From NCBI RefSeq assembly GCF_022179285.1, contig NZ_BPQO01000006.1:124001-188000 (forward strand): a DNA stretch of 64,000 nucleotides. Direction: 5' to 3'. Below the pieces are notes generated by a model. It saw only the letters and a program-made list of their open reading frames with translations. It had not been told where the DNA came from and ran no database searches. Shown here piece by piece: positions 37,724-47,091 of this stretch (position 1 is the stretch's first letter; each line of letters begins with the position of its first letter). A program made the position numbers and the translations under genes. This DNA is from Methylobacterium hispanicum (lineage in GTDB: Bacteria > Pseudomonadota > Alphaproteobacteria > Rhizobiales > Beijerinckiaceae).

Positions 37724-39081
37724 GGCGGGCCTGTCCTGGAGGCCTCGCGCCTCGGCGCGGGCCGGGATGGCCGACCGGAGGCCTCACGGGCGCTCGACCG
37801 CGTGCCGTTCCCCGACCGCGCGGACGGGGCGGCCGAAATATCGCGCGCCCTGCCCCGGTTCTGCCGCAACCGGAAGACCTGCGTGCAGATGACGGCCACG
37901 GCGATCGTCATGGAGAGTACGCCCAGCCCCGTCCCGATGCGAACGCCGGAGAAATGGGTGAGGTAGGCTCCGAACGAACCGATCTGTATCGCGACGGCCG
38001 CGCCGACCGACCAGCGGCGCGTATGGGCGATCGCCAGCGCGTAGGAGAGGGTATCGGCCATGAAGAAGTATCGGTCTCCCATCTTGGGGAGTACGAACGG
38101 AATCAGCGTCACGCTGGCCAGCGCCACCAGCAGGAGATCGCTTCCCCTGTCCCTGCGCACGAAGCCCAGGCCGGCGATCAGCAGGCCGACGACCAAGCCT
38201 GCAAGGATTCCCAGCACCATGCCTGCAGGCTGGGGAACGAGACGCAGGTACTGCACGAACGTCCAGGGATTTGGTGCGTTCATCGAGAGCCACGGGTAGG
38301 CGTGGGACTGCTCGACATAGATCATCGCCAGGTCGAGGGCCGGGCGCCCGGCTATCCAGGCAGGCAGCATCATGAGTGCATACATGATCGGAGGTATGAT
38401 CAGGATTCCGATCGGCGCCTTCCGTGAGATGACCAAGTAAAGTAGGAATGGTCCAAGGAAGATCGCCTGCAATTTTATGGAAATGGCGATGCCGAATGCG
38501 GCCATGCAGGTGAGCAGATCCTCGCGCTCGGCTCGGGCGATCGCGATGAGGATGAAGCCCGTGTAGTAGGACTCGATCTGTCCCCACGCGGCGGCATTCA
38601 GGACGACGCTCGGAAGCAGAAGATATGCGATCGCGCCGCAGATCGCGATGTCTCGGCGGACGTAGCACGAGAGCAGGTAGTACAGCGAGGCTGCGCAGAA
38701 GACGGCTCCTGAGATGGAGACGATCTTGATGACGGTCAGGTCGTCAGCGAGCGGGCCAGCATGGCTTCCGAGGAACAAGAGATAGAGATAGGGAGGCGTA
38801 TAGTTTCCCGCGTTGTTGGCTTCGAGCACGAGTACCGGAAGATTGATCGAGAGCGTCTGAGCGATTCCGTGATCGTGAATATGCCTCAGCCACGGCAGAA
38901 ACCACCAGTGGACGTCCGCGGACTCGACCTGCAGGAGGCTCCTGTAGAGCACGATGATCGTCGTTATGGCAGCCAGCAGGATTGCGATGCGGTAATGCGG
39001 TCTCAAACGCTGGGGCGTCATTGCGGCGGAATGCATAACGGAGTCTCCCAAGCGTTCGGCGACGGGGATCGCCGGCATCAT
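37720..39081 (-). CDS. Multi-pass membrane protein, GT-C glycosyltransferase-like
   Basis: About 453 aa with around ten hydrophobic segments (RIAILLAAITTIIVLYRSLL, IPPIMYALMMLPAWIAG, GMVLGILAGLVVGLLIAGLG and others). DVHWWFLPWLRHIHDHG and NYTPPYLYLLFLG resemble the first periplasmic loop of polyprenyl-linked mannosyl/glucosyltransferases (GT87-type), with acidic-aromatic residues near the catalytic position. Starts at ATG 39081 or 39078 overlap the methyltransferase stop (ATGATGA), so the two are coupled. The stretch is noticeably richer in A/T than its surroundings (for example around 38420-38480), which suggests recent acquisition. The C-terminal about 45 residues are Arg/Ser-rich. Confidence 0.65.
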   Translation of the reverse strand: MMPAIPVAERLGDSVMHSAAMTPQRLRPHYRIAILLAAITTIIVLYRSLLQVESADVHWWFLPWLRHIHDHGIAQTLSINLPVLVLEANNAGNYTPPYLYLLFLGSHAGPLADDLTVIKIVSISGAVFCAASLYYLLSCYVRRDIAICGAIAYLLLPSVVLNAAAWGQIESYYTGFILIAIARAEREDLLTCMAAFGIAISIKLQAIFLGPFLLYLVISRKAPIGILIIPPIMYALMMLPAWIAGRPALDLAMIYVEQSHAYPWLSMNAPNPWTFVQYLRLVPQPAGMVLGILAGLVVGLLIAGLGFVRRDRGSDLLLVALASVTLIPFVLPKMGDRYFFMADTLSYALAIAHTRRWSVGAAVAIQIGSFGAYLTHFSGVRIGTGLGVLSMTIAVAVICTQVFRLRQNRGRARDISAAPSARSGNGTRSSAREASGRPSRPAPRREASRTGPP

Positions 39082-39752
39082 CGGCTGCAGTTTTGGCGGC
39101 TCAGCGATCGGCCTGATATCAAGTAATGACCATACCATAGGGTCGAATAGAAGCGCGGCGGGTCGAGCTCGATTCCGGCATCTCGCAGAAATCCTATCGT
39201 CGATTTCGGGTCGCGCGGATTGGCCCATTCCCTGGCGAGCAGAAGATCATGGAATTGATTGGCCCAGGCTTGCCAGCGACGCCCGGCGTCGATATCGAGA
39301 ATGACGATGCGTGAGCCACCGCGCATTTTCGCGACGATGCGTCCGAGGAAGGCGGCCTGTTCCTGCCTCGGAACATGATGCAGGACATCGATCATGGTCA
39401 CGACATCGAAATCGCTCAGATCCGGGACATAGTCGGCCCCGCGAAGCGATACGGAGATGGACGGCTCGAGCTTGGAGAACTGCTGTCCTGCCGCGATCGC
39501 CTCGGCCGAGACGTCGTACCCTTGGGCGCGGATCGCGGATCTGAGCCGCCGGATCAAGTACAGGAACGAGCCGGATCCGCAGCCGATGTCGTAGACCCGC
39601 GCCTCTGACGGAATGTGATCGAGCACCGCGTGCAGCGGACACACATACGGCTGGTAGTGCGTCTTCACCGCACTCATCCCGCGCATAGGACGCGCAGGGC
39701 TCTTCATCTCGTGAATCCGCGTCTCCCGCCGCAGAGATAGGGCATGATTCAT
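39078..39752 (-). CDS. Class I SAM-dependent methyltransferase
   Basis: A 224-aa methyltransferase. Motif I is ARVYDIGCGSGSFLYLIRRL, motif II GYDVSAEAIAAG, motif IV-like FDVVTMIDVLHHVPRQEQAA, and motif V/VI GGSRIVILDIDAG. The late FHDLLLAREWANPRDPKSTI resembles small-molecule or lipid/glycan methyltransferases. It is coupled to the downstream membrane glycosyltransferase-like gene, so a role in decorating a lipid-linked saccharide is plausible. It shares that gene's lower GC content. Confidence 0.85.
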   Translation of the reverse strand: MNHALSLRRETRIHEMKSPARPMRGMSAVKTHYQPYVCPLHAVLDHIPSEARVYDIGCGSGSFLYLIRRLRSAIRAQGYDVSAEAIAAGQQFSKLEPSISVSLRGADYVPDLSDFDVVTMIDVLHHVPRQEQAAFLGRIVAKMRGGSRIVILDIDAGRRWQAWANQFHDLLLAREWANPRDPKSTIGFLRDAGIELDPPRFYSTLWYGHYLISGRSLSRQNCSR

Positions 39753-40223
39753 TGCAGAGACCTTTCCTGCGGTGGCTGAAGTGAAGGGGTTTTGCAGTTT
39801 TGCTGCAGTTATTCTTCCATGGTGCGTCGTGGAGGCAGCCTCTCTTGCGAGCTAGGCCGAATCTCATCAGGGGTATGCTTCGGCGCGCGGACGGAGCTCG
39901 GGATCCGCGGAGGTTCGCTCGATGCCGCCGCGAGGGCTCGGTCGCCGCGCCGTCTCGAGCCTGGTCGGCGGCAGCGCACCACGGACGCCGCGCGGCGGAG
40001 GGGCGCCGGGCAGGCCCGCAGCTTCCCGGTCCGGCGATCCCGGGTCCCGGGCCCGGCACGCGCTGAGCCGATGCCGCGCATCCGTGCCGCGGTACGGCCG
40101 TCCAGGCTCGTTTGCGGCAGGCCCTGTCACGATTGCGCGCAGGACCCGGCTCCCCTCGACCCAGAATTGCGATAAGTAGCGGCACCGACAAGCCCGACGG
40201 CGCGCGCGGGCGCCGCCACGAGG
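39753..40223. other. Divergent intergenic region, 471 bases
   Basis: The region separates the methyltransferase (minus) from the NDUFA9-like gene (plus). Near the methyltransferase end, TGCAGTT occurs twice, 11 bases apart (39793-39799 and 39804-39810), which could be a regulator site one helical turn apart. The GC-rich right part (39900-40200) has several open frames, but none shows a recognisable protein or a good start. No RNA gene was seen. Confidence 0.4.
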
Positions 40224-41444
40224 ATGCGAGATCAGCAGGCGATGACCGGCCCAACCACACAGTCCACCCCATCGTCCGACAGCCCGGCGGCGCATTCCGG
40301 TCCGGTGCGGCCGGCCTCGCAGCTCGTGACGATCTTCGGCGGCTCGGGCTTCGTCGGGCGGCACGTGGTCCGGGCGCTGGCCAAGCGCGGCTACCGCATC
40401 CGCGTGGCGGTGCGCCGGCCCGACCTCGCCCTGTTCCTGCAACCCCTCGGCAAGGTCGGCCAGATCGTCGCCGTCCAGGCGAACCTGCGCTACCCCGACT
40501 CGGTCGCCCGCGCGGTCGCAGGCTCCGACGTGGTGATCAACCTCGTGGGCATCCTGCAGGAGAGCGGGGCTCAGAGCTTCCACCGCCTGCAGGCCGAGGG
40601 GCCGGGCCTGATCGCCCGCGCCGCCGCCGCCGAGGGCGCCCGGATGATCCACGTCTCGGCGATCGGTGCCGAGGCGGGCGCCGACACGGCCTATGCCCGC
40701 ACGAAGGCCGAGGGCGAAGCGGCCGTGTTCCGGGCGGTGCCCGACGCGGTCGTGTTTCGCCCCTCGCTGGTGTTCGGCCCCGGCGACAGCTTCTTCAACC
40801 GCTTCGCGGGTCTCGCCCGCGCCCTGCCGGTGCTGCCGCTCGCGGGCGCCGGCAGCCGGTTCCAGCCGGTCTTCGTGGGCGACGTCGCCGAGGCGATCGC
40901 CCGGGCGGTCGACGGCCGGGTCCCGGCGGGCAAGGTGTACGAGCTCGGCGGCCCCGAGGTCGCGACGCTGGAGCATCTCGTGCGCTACATGCTGGACGTG
41001 ATCCGCCGCAAGCGCCTGGTGATCGACCTGCCGCTGCCGCTCGCCCGGCTCCAGGCGGGCTTCCTCGAGATCGCCGACACCCTGACTCTCGGCCTGCTGC
41101 CCGCCGACCTGAAGCTCACCCGCGACCAAGTCATGCAACTCCAGCACGACAACGTGGTCTCCGAGGCGGCAAAGGCCGAGGGGCGCACCATCGAGGCGCT
41201 CGGCATCCAGCCGACCGCCGCCGAGGCCGTGGTGCCGGGCTACCTCTGGACCTTCCGCAAAGCCGGGCAGTTCTCGACCGGCCGCGGCTCCGAGGCGCTC
41301 GCCGAGGTGCCTGATCTCCTCACCAACAAGCCGCTCGATCCGGGCTCGCAGCACCGGCCCGAGCGCGCCTCCGGCCCGGCGCTCGCCGCCGATCCCGGCG
41401 GCGCACCCGGCAACAAGGGCGCCCGCTGGGGCTCCAGGCGCTAG
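40224..41444 (+). CDS. NDUFA9-type atypical short-chain dehydrogenase (complex I associated)
   Basis: Around 406 aa. The NAD(P)-binding loop VTIFGGSGFVGRHVVRALAK is followed by GSDVVINLVGILQESGAQSF and YARTKAEGEAAVFRAVPDAV, matching the NDUFA9 subfamily of extended/atypical SDRs that assemble with respiratory complex I in mitochondria and alphaproteobacteria. The classical YxxxK is replaced by YARTK. The C-terminal 120 residues are unique (FRPSLVFGPGDSFFNRFAGL earlier, then VVPGYLWTFRKAGQFSTGRG and a Pro/Gly-rich tail). An ATG at 40242 is an alternative start. No nuo genes are nearby. Confidence 0.88.
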   Translation: MRDQQAMTGPTTQSTPSSDSPAAHSGPVRPASQLVTIFGGSGFVGRHVVRALAKRGYRIRVAVRRPDLALFLQPLGKVGQIVAVQANLRYPDSVARAVAGSDVVINLVGILQESGAQSFHRLQAEGPGLIARAAAAEGARMIHVSAIGAEAGADTAYARTKAEGEAAVFRAVPDAVVFRPSLVFGPGDSFFNRFAGLARALPVLPLAGAGSRFQPVFVGDVAEAIARAVDGRVPAGKVYELGGPEVATLEHLVRYMLDVIRRKRLVIDLPLPLARLQAGFLEIADTLTLGLLPADLKLTRDQVMQLQHDNVVSEAAKAEGRTIEALGIQPTAAEAVVPGYLWTFRKAGQFSTGRGSEALAEVPDLLTNKPLDPGSQHRPERASGPALAADPGGAPGNKGARWGSRR

Positions 41445-41580
41445 GCCCGCGATCCGCGCGCCTCACGCCTCACCCGGCATCCCTCGCCGTGCCGGTCTGT
41501 GGGGATATGCGGGACGCACGGTCGAAGTGCGAGGCCAGCGCGGCGACCGTGCCCCGGAAACGGGAGGAGGCGTGTGCGGA

Positions 41581-42291
41581 TCAGCGCAGGCGCGGCGTCG
41601 GCGCCGGGGCGGGAAGCCGCCGGGCGAGGCGCTTGTGGACGTGCACCATCAGGGCGATGCCGAAGAGCGGCGTCACGAGGTTGAGGACCGGCACCACCAT
41701 CATCCCGGCGAGCAGGCAGCCCGCCGCGAGCGTGGTCGTGGCGTAGTCCCGCCGCATCGCCGCCGCCTCCGGCAACGGCCGGAAGCGGGCGGCGGCCATC
41801 TCGAAATACTCGCGCGAGAGCAGGTAGGCGTTCGCCGCGAAGAAGGCCGCGATGCCCACCACCGGCACGAAGAAGATGATCAGCGCGCCGACGTTGACGA
41901 TGAGCGTCAGCCCCGCGAAGCGCGCCGCGTAGAGCATCGCGATCCCAAAGGGCAGGGCCCGGCCCGGCGGCTCGTCGGGGAAGTCGGTGCGCTCGACGAT
42001 CTCGGCCGCGTCGTCGAGGAAGAAGCCCGCCACCAGGATCGAGACCGCGGGCATCACGTAGGCGAGCGCCACGAAGAGCCCGAACCCGGCCAGGAAATAG
42101 GCCAGCGTGTCGAGGAGCGGGTACTGCTCCGAGATGTGGTGGCTCGCCTGGAACCACTGGATCAACCGCGTCAGCCCGAACCAGACCAGGACGAGGAGGC
42201 CGAGCGTCAGCCCGAGCGACTTCCATAGGATCGCCCGCAGCGGCGGCGACAGGGTCTGGCGGAGTGCCGCGAGGGCGGACTGGATCAGCAT
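41581..42291 (-). CDS. EI24/CysZ-family membrane protein
   Basis: A 236-aa protein with about five hydrophobic segments: SLGLTLGLLVLVWFGLTRLI, LAYFLAGFGLFVALAYVMPA, FAGLTLIVNVGALIIFFVPV, LAAGCLLAGMMVVPVLNLVT. YFEMAAARF resembles the EI24/CysZ core (sulfate-permease-like in E. coli). No sulfate-assimilation genes are nearby, so the sulfate role is not supported by context. Convergent with the NDUFA9-like gene and divergent from the amine oxidase. Confidence 0.8.
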   Translation of the reverse strand: MLIQSALAALRQTLSPPLRAILWKSLGLTLGLLVLVWFGLTRLIQWFQASHHISEQYPLLDTLAYFLAGFGLFVALAYVMPAVSILVAGFFLDDAAEIVERTDFPDEPPGRALPFGIAMLYAARFAGLTLIVNVGALIIFFVPVVGIAAFFAANAYLLSREYFEMAAARFRPLPEAAAMRRDYATTTLAAGCLLAGMMVVPVLNLVTPLFGIALMVHVHKRLARRLPAPAPTPRLR

Positions 42292-42425
42292 GCCGGGTTC
42301 GACTCGTCCGCGCCGCAGCCTCGGCGCCCGGCAGGTGTGGGGCGCCGACGAGCCAGCCGCAAGGCTTCACCCCCGGGCCCCGGGCACCAGATGAGCCCTC
42401 GTCCGAGTCCGACAGGCAACACCGC

Positions 42426-43742
42426 ATGAGCCCCACCGGCACGCCGGCCCACGCCCATCACCGTCCGAGCCTCGCGCCCCGCCTCGCACCGCTGCCCGAC
42501 GATCCGGCGGTGATCGTGGTCGGCGCGGGTGCCGCCGGCATCGCGGCGGCCCGGGCGCTCGCGGCGCGCGGGATCGCGGTCGCGGTGCTGGAGGCGCGCG
42601 ACCGTGTCGGGGGACGCGCCTTCACCACCACCTTGCGCGGTCATGCCGTCGATCTCGGCGCGCACTGGCTCCATGCCGGGCCGATCAACCCGCTGGTCCG
42701 GCTCGGCCACGCCCGCGGCGAGCCGCTCCGGCGCGCGCCGCAGGACGGGCATGCCTGGGTCTCGGGCCGGCCCGGCCGGCCGGCCGAGAGGCAGGCCTCC
42801 GCCCGCGCCTTCGACCGGGCCGACCGGGCCATGACGCGGGGCGCCGCCGGGGAAGGGCCCGACCGCGCGGCCTCGACCGCGCTGCCGCCCGCTCTCGGCC
42901 CCTGGGGCGCCCGGGTGGCGCAGGTGCACGGGCTGGTCTCGGGCCGGCCGCTCACCGAGGTCTCGCTGCACGATTTCCCGAGCCTGGAGTACGGCGACAA
43001 CTTCTTCCTCGCCGGCGGCTACGGCGCCTATCTGGCCCGGCTGGCGCAGGGCCTGCCGATCGCCCTCGGGCGGCCGGTCACCGGCATCGACTGGACGGGG
43101 GCGGGCGTGACGGTGACGACGCCGCAGGGGCCGCTACGAGCCCGCGCGGTCGTCGTCACGGTGCCCGTCATGGTGCTGTGGGAGAGCCTGCGCTTCACGC
43201 CGGCCCTGCCGGGGCCGGTGCGCGCCGCGATCGACGGGTTCAGCCGCGGCATCTACGAGCACGCGGTGCTGCACTGGCCCTCGAGCCCGTTCCGGGGCGC
43301 CGACCGGCTCGTCGCGATGGCGGGCGGGCGACAGGTGCCCTCGGGGCTCCTCGCCCGGATCGACGGCACGCCGTTCCACTTCTACGAACTCGACATCCGC
43401 GACGCCGCCGCGATCGACGCCGTCGACGGCGATGCCGACCGGGCGCGCCGCCACGTCCGCGCGGTGATGGCCGAGCATTTCGGGGCGCGAGCCCTCCGCG
43501 ACCTCACGATCCCGGCGGTCAGCGCGTGGCGGCACGATCCCTGGTCGCGCGGCTCCTGGGCGGTGGTGCCGCCGGGGCATGCGGGGGCCAGACAGGCGCT
43601 GCAGGCGCCGGTGGGTGACCGGATCTGGTTCGCGGGCGAGGCGCTCTCGCGCCTGCAATGGGGCACGGCGGGTGGCGCCTACGAGGAAGGGACCCGCGCC
43701 GCCGAGGCGGTGGCGGCGCGGCTGAGCAACGGGGCGGCGTGA
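42426..43742 (+). CDS. Flavin monoamine oxidase family protein
   Basis: A 438-aa FAD-dependent oxidoreductase. The dinucleotide-binding motif VIVVGAGAAGIAAARALAAR with VLEARDRVGGRAFTTTLRG is near residues 35-70. The C-terminal FAD region GDRIWFAGEALSRLQWGTAG with EEGTRAAEAVAARL matches amine oxidases. No signal peptide. ATG 42426 is preferred over 42264, which adds a low-complexity leader. Substrate amine unknown. Confidence 0.86.
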   Translation: MSPTGTPAHAHHRPSLAPRLAPLPDDPAVIVVGAGAAGIAAARALAARGIAVAVLEARDRVGGRAFTTTLRGHAVDLGAHWLHAGPINPLVRLGHARGEPLRRAPQDGHAWVSGRPGRPAERQASARAFDRADRAMTRGAAGEGPDRAASTALPPALGPWGARVAQVHGLVSGRPLTEVSLHDFPSLEYGDNFFLAGGYGAYLARLAQGLPIALGRPVTGIDWTGAGVTVTTPQGPLRARAVVVTVPVMVLWESLRFTPALPGPVRAAIDGFSRGIYEHAVLHWPSSPFRGADRLVAMAGGRQVPSGLLARIDGTPFHFYELDIRDAAAIDAVDGDADRARRHVRAVMAEHFGARALRDLTIPAVSAWRHDPWSRGSWAVVPPGHAGARQALQAPVGDRIWFAGEALSRLQWGTAGGAYEEGTRAAEAVAARLSNGAA

Positions 43743-43760
43743 GGCGCGCGCCCTAAGCCC

Positions 43761-44762
43761 TCAGAGCATGCTCGGCAGCACGCGGTCCGGCGGGCGGTGG
43801 CCGTCCATGAAGGTCTTGATGTTGATGATGACCTTCTCGCCCATGTCCATGCGGCTCTCGTGGGTGGCCGAGCCCATGTGGGGCAGCAGCACCACCTTGC
43901 CGGTCCGGGCGAGCTTGACGAGGCGCGGGCTCACCGCGGGCTCCTGCTCGAACACGTCCAGGCCGGCCCCCGAGACGTCGCCTGCCTCGATGAGACGGGC
44001 CAGCGCGTTCTCGTCGATCACCTCGCCGCGGGCGGTGTTCACCACGATCGCCTCGCGCTTCAGGAGCTTGAGGCGGCGGGCCGAGAGCAGGTGGTAGGTG
44101 GCCGGCGTGTGCGGGCAGTTCACCGAGACGATATCGACCCGCGCCAGCATCTGGTCGAGGGATTCCCAATAGGTCGCGTCGAGCGCGCTCTCGATCGCGG
44201 CCGGGACGCGGCGGCGGTTGTGGTAGTGGATCTGCAGGCCGAAGGCGCGGGCGCGGCGGGCGAGCGCCTGGCCGATCCGGCCCATCCCGACGATACCGAG
44301 ACGCTTGCCTGTAATGCGGCGACCGAGCATCCAGGTCGGCGACCAGCCGGTGTTCCACTCGTCGTCCGGGATGATGCGCGCGCCCTCCGTCACGCGGCGG
44401 GCGACCGCGAGGATCAGCGCCATCGTCATGTCGGCGGTGTCCTCGGTAAGCACGCCCGGCGTGTTGGTGACGGTGATGCCGCGCTCCAGCGCCACGCCCA
44501 CGTCGATGTGATCGACGCCGTTGCCGAAATTGGCGATGAGCCTGAGGTTCGGCCCGGCCTGGGCGAGGAGGCCCGAATCGATCTCGTCGGTCACGGTCGG
44601 CACTAGCACGTCGGCCTCGCGCAGGGCTGCGGCTAGCTGCTCGGGGCCCATGGGCTGGTCGTCGGCGTTGAGGCGCACGTCGAAGAGTTCGCGCATGCGC
44701 GTCTCGACGGCGTCCGGCAGGCGCCGCGTCACCACCACGAGCGGCTTGCGCTTCGACGTCAT
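43761..44762 (-). CDS. D-2-hydroxyacid dehydrogenase (glyoxylate/hydroxypyruvate reductase type)
   Basis: A 333-aa NAD(P)-dependent dehydrogenase that reduces glyoxylate or hydroxypyruvate, which would be relevant to serine-cycle methylotrophy. NFGNGVDHIDVGVALERG, GKRLGIVGMGRIGQALARRA (Rossmann), VVNTARGEVIDENALARLIE (catalytic Arg/Glu region) and LPHMGSATHESR (catalytic His) are all present. ATG 44762 has a strong GAGGGAGGACAG site. Which 2-oxoacid it prefers cannot be told; hprA-type identity is possible. Confidence 0.9.
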   Translation of the reverse strand: MTSKRKPLVVVTRRLPDAVETRMRELFDVRLNADDQPMGPEQLAAALREADVLVPTVTDEIDSGLLAQAGPNLRLIANFGNGVDHIDVGVALERGITVTNTPGVLTEDTADMTMALILAVARRVTEGARIIPDDEWNTGWSPTWMLGRRITGKRLGIVGMGRIGQALARRARAFGLQIHYHNRRRVPAAIESALDATYWESLDQMLARVDIVSVNCPHTPATYHLLSARRLKLLKREAIVVNTARGEVIDENALARLIEAGDVSGAGLDVFEQEPAVSPRLVKLARTGKVVLLPHMGSATHESRMDMGEKVIINIKTFMDGHRPPDRVLPSML

Positions 44763-45025
44763 CTGTCCTCCCTCGCGCCAGGGCGCATGGTCCGGCCTCT
44801 TGTCCGCCCCCTCGACGCGGTGCGGGCCCGCCGGGTTCCGGTGGGCGCAAGCGTCCGTTAACCGAACTCCGCCAGTACGATCGGGCGTCGTGCGGGGCCG
44901 TCGACGGGCGGGTTTCGGGCCTCCGGCCTCCTTACCAGAGCGAGGGCGGAACACAATCCGGGCGGCCGCCGGCGACGCACAGGCAAAGGCCGGCAGGAGC
45001 CGGCGACAGGATGGGAGACCGCACG

Positions 45026-45592
45026 ATGCGCATTGCCCGAACGCTCCTGGCGGGCGCGGTCCTGCTGCTCGCCGGGCCGGCTCCGGTCGCGCCGGCTCTC
45101 GCCGCGCCCGCGGCCCCGACGCCCGAGACCGCGCTCGGCCCAGTCACGAAGCTGCCGCTGCCCCGCTACGCCAGCCTGAAGACGGACCGGGTCAACCTGC
45201 GCGAGGGGCCCTCCAAGGACCACCGCACCCTCTGGGTGTTCCAGCGGGCGGGTCTGCCGGTGGAGATCGTCGGCGAGTTCGAGACCTGGCGGCGGATCCG
45301 CGATTCGGAGGGCACCGAGGGATGGGTGCTGCACTCGCTGCTGTCGGGCCGCCGCACTGCCCTGGTCACGGCGCCGAAGAGCGACCGCAACGCGGTGCCG
45401 CTGCGGGCCAGCGCCGCCGACGACGCCCGCGACGAGGCGCGGCTGGAGGCCGGGGTGATCGGCAGCGTCAAGAACTGCACCGGGACGTGGTGCCGCCTCG
45501 TCGTGCCCCTGCCGGGCAAGCGCGGCGACGTGGACGGCTACATCCGGCAGAACCGCCTCTGGGGCGTCTATCCCAACGAGCGGGTCGAGTAG
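45026..45592 (+). CDS. Secreted SH3-like domain protein
   Basis: A 188-aa exported protein. Signal peptide MRIARTLLAGAVLLLAGPAP, with cleavage likely after ALAAP. The SH3_3-like repeats begin LKTDRVNLREGPSKDHRTLW and SVKNCTGTWCRLVVPLPGKR; the VNLREGPS and WCRL motifs are standard. It probably binds cell wall or periplasmic ligands. ATG 45026 is preferred to ATG 45011 because GGGAGA lies 6 bases upstream. Ends at a convergent hairpin shared with irr. Confidence 0.86.
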   Translation: MRIARTLLAGAVLLLAGPAPVAPALAAPAAPTPETALGPVTKLPLPRYASLKTDRVNLREGPSKDHRTLWVFQRAGLPVEIVGEFETWRRIRDSEGTEGWVLHSLLSGRRTALVTAPKSDRNAVPLRASAADDARDEARLEAGVIGSVKNCTGTWCRLVVPLPGKRGDVDGYIRQNRLWGVYPNERVE

Positions 45593-45608
45593 GCTTCCGG
45601 AACGAGAA

Positions 45609-45631
45609 AGGCCCGGGGATCGCCCGGGCCT
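45609..45631. terminator. Bidirectional hairpin between the SH3 gene and irr
   Basis: A 9-bp stem AGGCCCGGG / CCCGGGCCT around GATCG. On the minus strand it is followed by TTTCTCGTT and on the plus strand by CTCCGAAAAA, so it is better suited to stopping irr. It lies 16 bases beyond the SH3 stop and 26 from the irr stop. Confidence 0.7.
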
Positions 45632-45657
45632 CTCCGAAAAATCCGTGCGCCTCGCGC

Positions 45658-46170
45658 TCAGCCCTGGCGGCGCGCCCCGGCGCGGCGGCGCAGGCGCACG
45701 ATGACCTCGACCCCCGCGATCTCCATGCCCTCGGGCGCCTCGGGCAGCGAATCGACGGTGATGCCGCAATCGGGCATGTCCATCACCTTGGCCTCGTCCT
45801 CGAGGTAGAAGTGGTGGTGCTCGGTCGGGTTCGTGTCGAAATAGGCCTTCGACCCGTCCAGCGCGAGCTGGCGCAGCAGGCCGGCTTCCGTGAACTGGTG
45901 CAGCGTGTTGTAGACGGTGGCGAGCGAGACCGGCACCTTGGCGCGCATCGCCTCGTCGTAGAGCATCTCGGCCGTGAGGTGGCGGTCGCCGCGGCCGAAG
46001 AGCAGCCAGCCGAGCGAGAGGCGCTGGCGGGTCGGGCGCAGGCCGGCGCGGCGCAGGCGGTCGCGCAGGTCCGAGAGCGGGCAGCCGCGGCGGCCGGCGG
46101 CGGACGCCTCCGCGGAGAGCGGGGTGGTCCGGCCGTTCAGGACGGCCTGCAGGGGCAGCAGCTCGGACAT
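45658..46170 (-). CDS. irr: Iron response regulator Irr (Fur superfamily)
   Basis: A 170-aa Fur-family regulator that, in Rhizobiales, senses haem and represses iron-consuming genes. Residues 40-85 are the winged helix (GLRPTRQRLSLGWLLFGRGD, then SLATVYNTLHQFTEAGLLRQ). The N-terminal GCP at about residues 29-31 fits the haem-regulatory Cys-Pro motif, and NPTEHHHFYLED gives the HHH cluster that binds haem or iron. It is divergent from fabA, the conserved irr-fabA arrangement in alphaproteobacteria. Confidence 0.93.
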   Translation of the reverse strand: MSELLPLQAVLNGRTTPLSAEASAAGRRGCPLSDLRDRLRRAGLRPTRQRLSLGWLLFGRGDRHLTAEMLYDEAMRAKVPVSLATVYNTLHQFTEAGLLRQLALDGSKAYFDTNPTEHHHFYLEDEAKVMDMPDCGITVDSLPEAPEGMEIAGVEVIVRLRRRAGARRQG

Positions 46171-46407
46171 CGGCGGACGGGATGCTCTCTGGAATACATG
46201 TAGATTTGATCGAGGATTATACGGAACCGCAGCCGCAGCCGCAACCCGAGTCCGGGACGCGACCGCGGACGGGCGAAACTTTGAAGGCGCCCGGGCCCGT
46301 GTTAACGAGGCGCCGAATGCCGGACCCGCCCGCCGGGTCTTCGGCGGCGCCCGCCCCGGGCGCCGCGGCCGAGCGACCGCGATCGATCAGGGAACCGAAA
46401 CGCCCCC

Positions 46408-46953
46408 ATGTCCTCCGACACCAACGCGCCCCAGACCGCATCCGAGGCGAGAGCCCGCGCGTCGAGCTACACCTACGAGGACCTGCTGGCCTGCGGGCGC
46501 GGCGAGCTGTTCGGGGCCGGCAACGCCCAGCTTCCGCTGCCGCCGATGCTGATGTTCGACCGCATCACCGAGATCGGCAGCGAGGGCGGCGCCTACGGCA
46601 AGGGGCTGGTCCGGGCCGAGTTCGACATCCGTCCCGACCTCTGGTTCTTCCCCTGCCACTTCAAGGGCGACCCGGTGATGCCGGGCTGCCTCGGCCTCGA
46701 CGCGCTCTGGCAGCTCGTCGGCTTCCATCTGGGCTGGCTCGGCTCGCCGGGCCGCGGCCGGGCGCTCGGTGTCGGCGAGGTGAAGTTCACCGATCAGGTG
46801 CTGCCGACCGTCCGCCAAGTCGTCTACGGGGTCGATCTCAAGCGCGTGCGCCAGGGCAAGCTGGTGCTGGGCATCGCCGACGGCTGGCTGGAGGCCGACG
46901 GCAAGCGCATCTACGAGGCGCAGGATCTGCGCGTCGCGCTGTTCCAGAGCTGA
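46408..46953 (+). CDS. fabA: 3-hydroxydecanoyl-ACP dehydratase/isomerase
   Basis: Introduces and isomerises the double bond for unsaturated fatty acids. It is 181 aa with a hot-dog fold. [20 protein letters not shown] contains the catalytic His, and the second block [20 protein letters not shown] the Asp neighbourhood; [19 protein letters not shown] is conserved. It is first in the fabA-fabB series, 138 bases upstream of fabB. The 235-base gap to irr carries the divergent promoters and a short CCGCAG tandem near 46230. Confidence 0.96.
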   Translation: MSSDTNAPQTASEARARASSYTYEDLLACGRGELFGAGNAQLPLPPMLMFDRITEIGSEGGAYGKGLVRAEFDIRPDLWFFPCHFKGDPVMPGCLGLDALWQLVGFHLGWLGSPGRGRALGVGEVKFTDQVLPTVRQVVYGVDLKRVRQGKLVLGIADGWLEADGKRIYEAQDLRVALFQS

Positions 46954-47091
46954 TTTTTCGCTCGCGGGGCTGCCGGCCGGGAGCGGACGCGCGCTCCCGG
47001 CCGTTGCCCCGGCAGTTGCGAACGGGCGGGCTTCGTCCTAGCTGACCGGGAGAGCGCGGGTCCACGGCCCGCCGCGGAGACAGTTTTTTCC

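Noticed and set aside
42290..42310. tRNA-like GGGTTCGACTC segment.
   Set aside because: No acceptor stem, anticodon loop or CCA-compatible partner can be paired around it; no tRNA was found elsewhere either.
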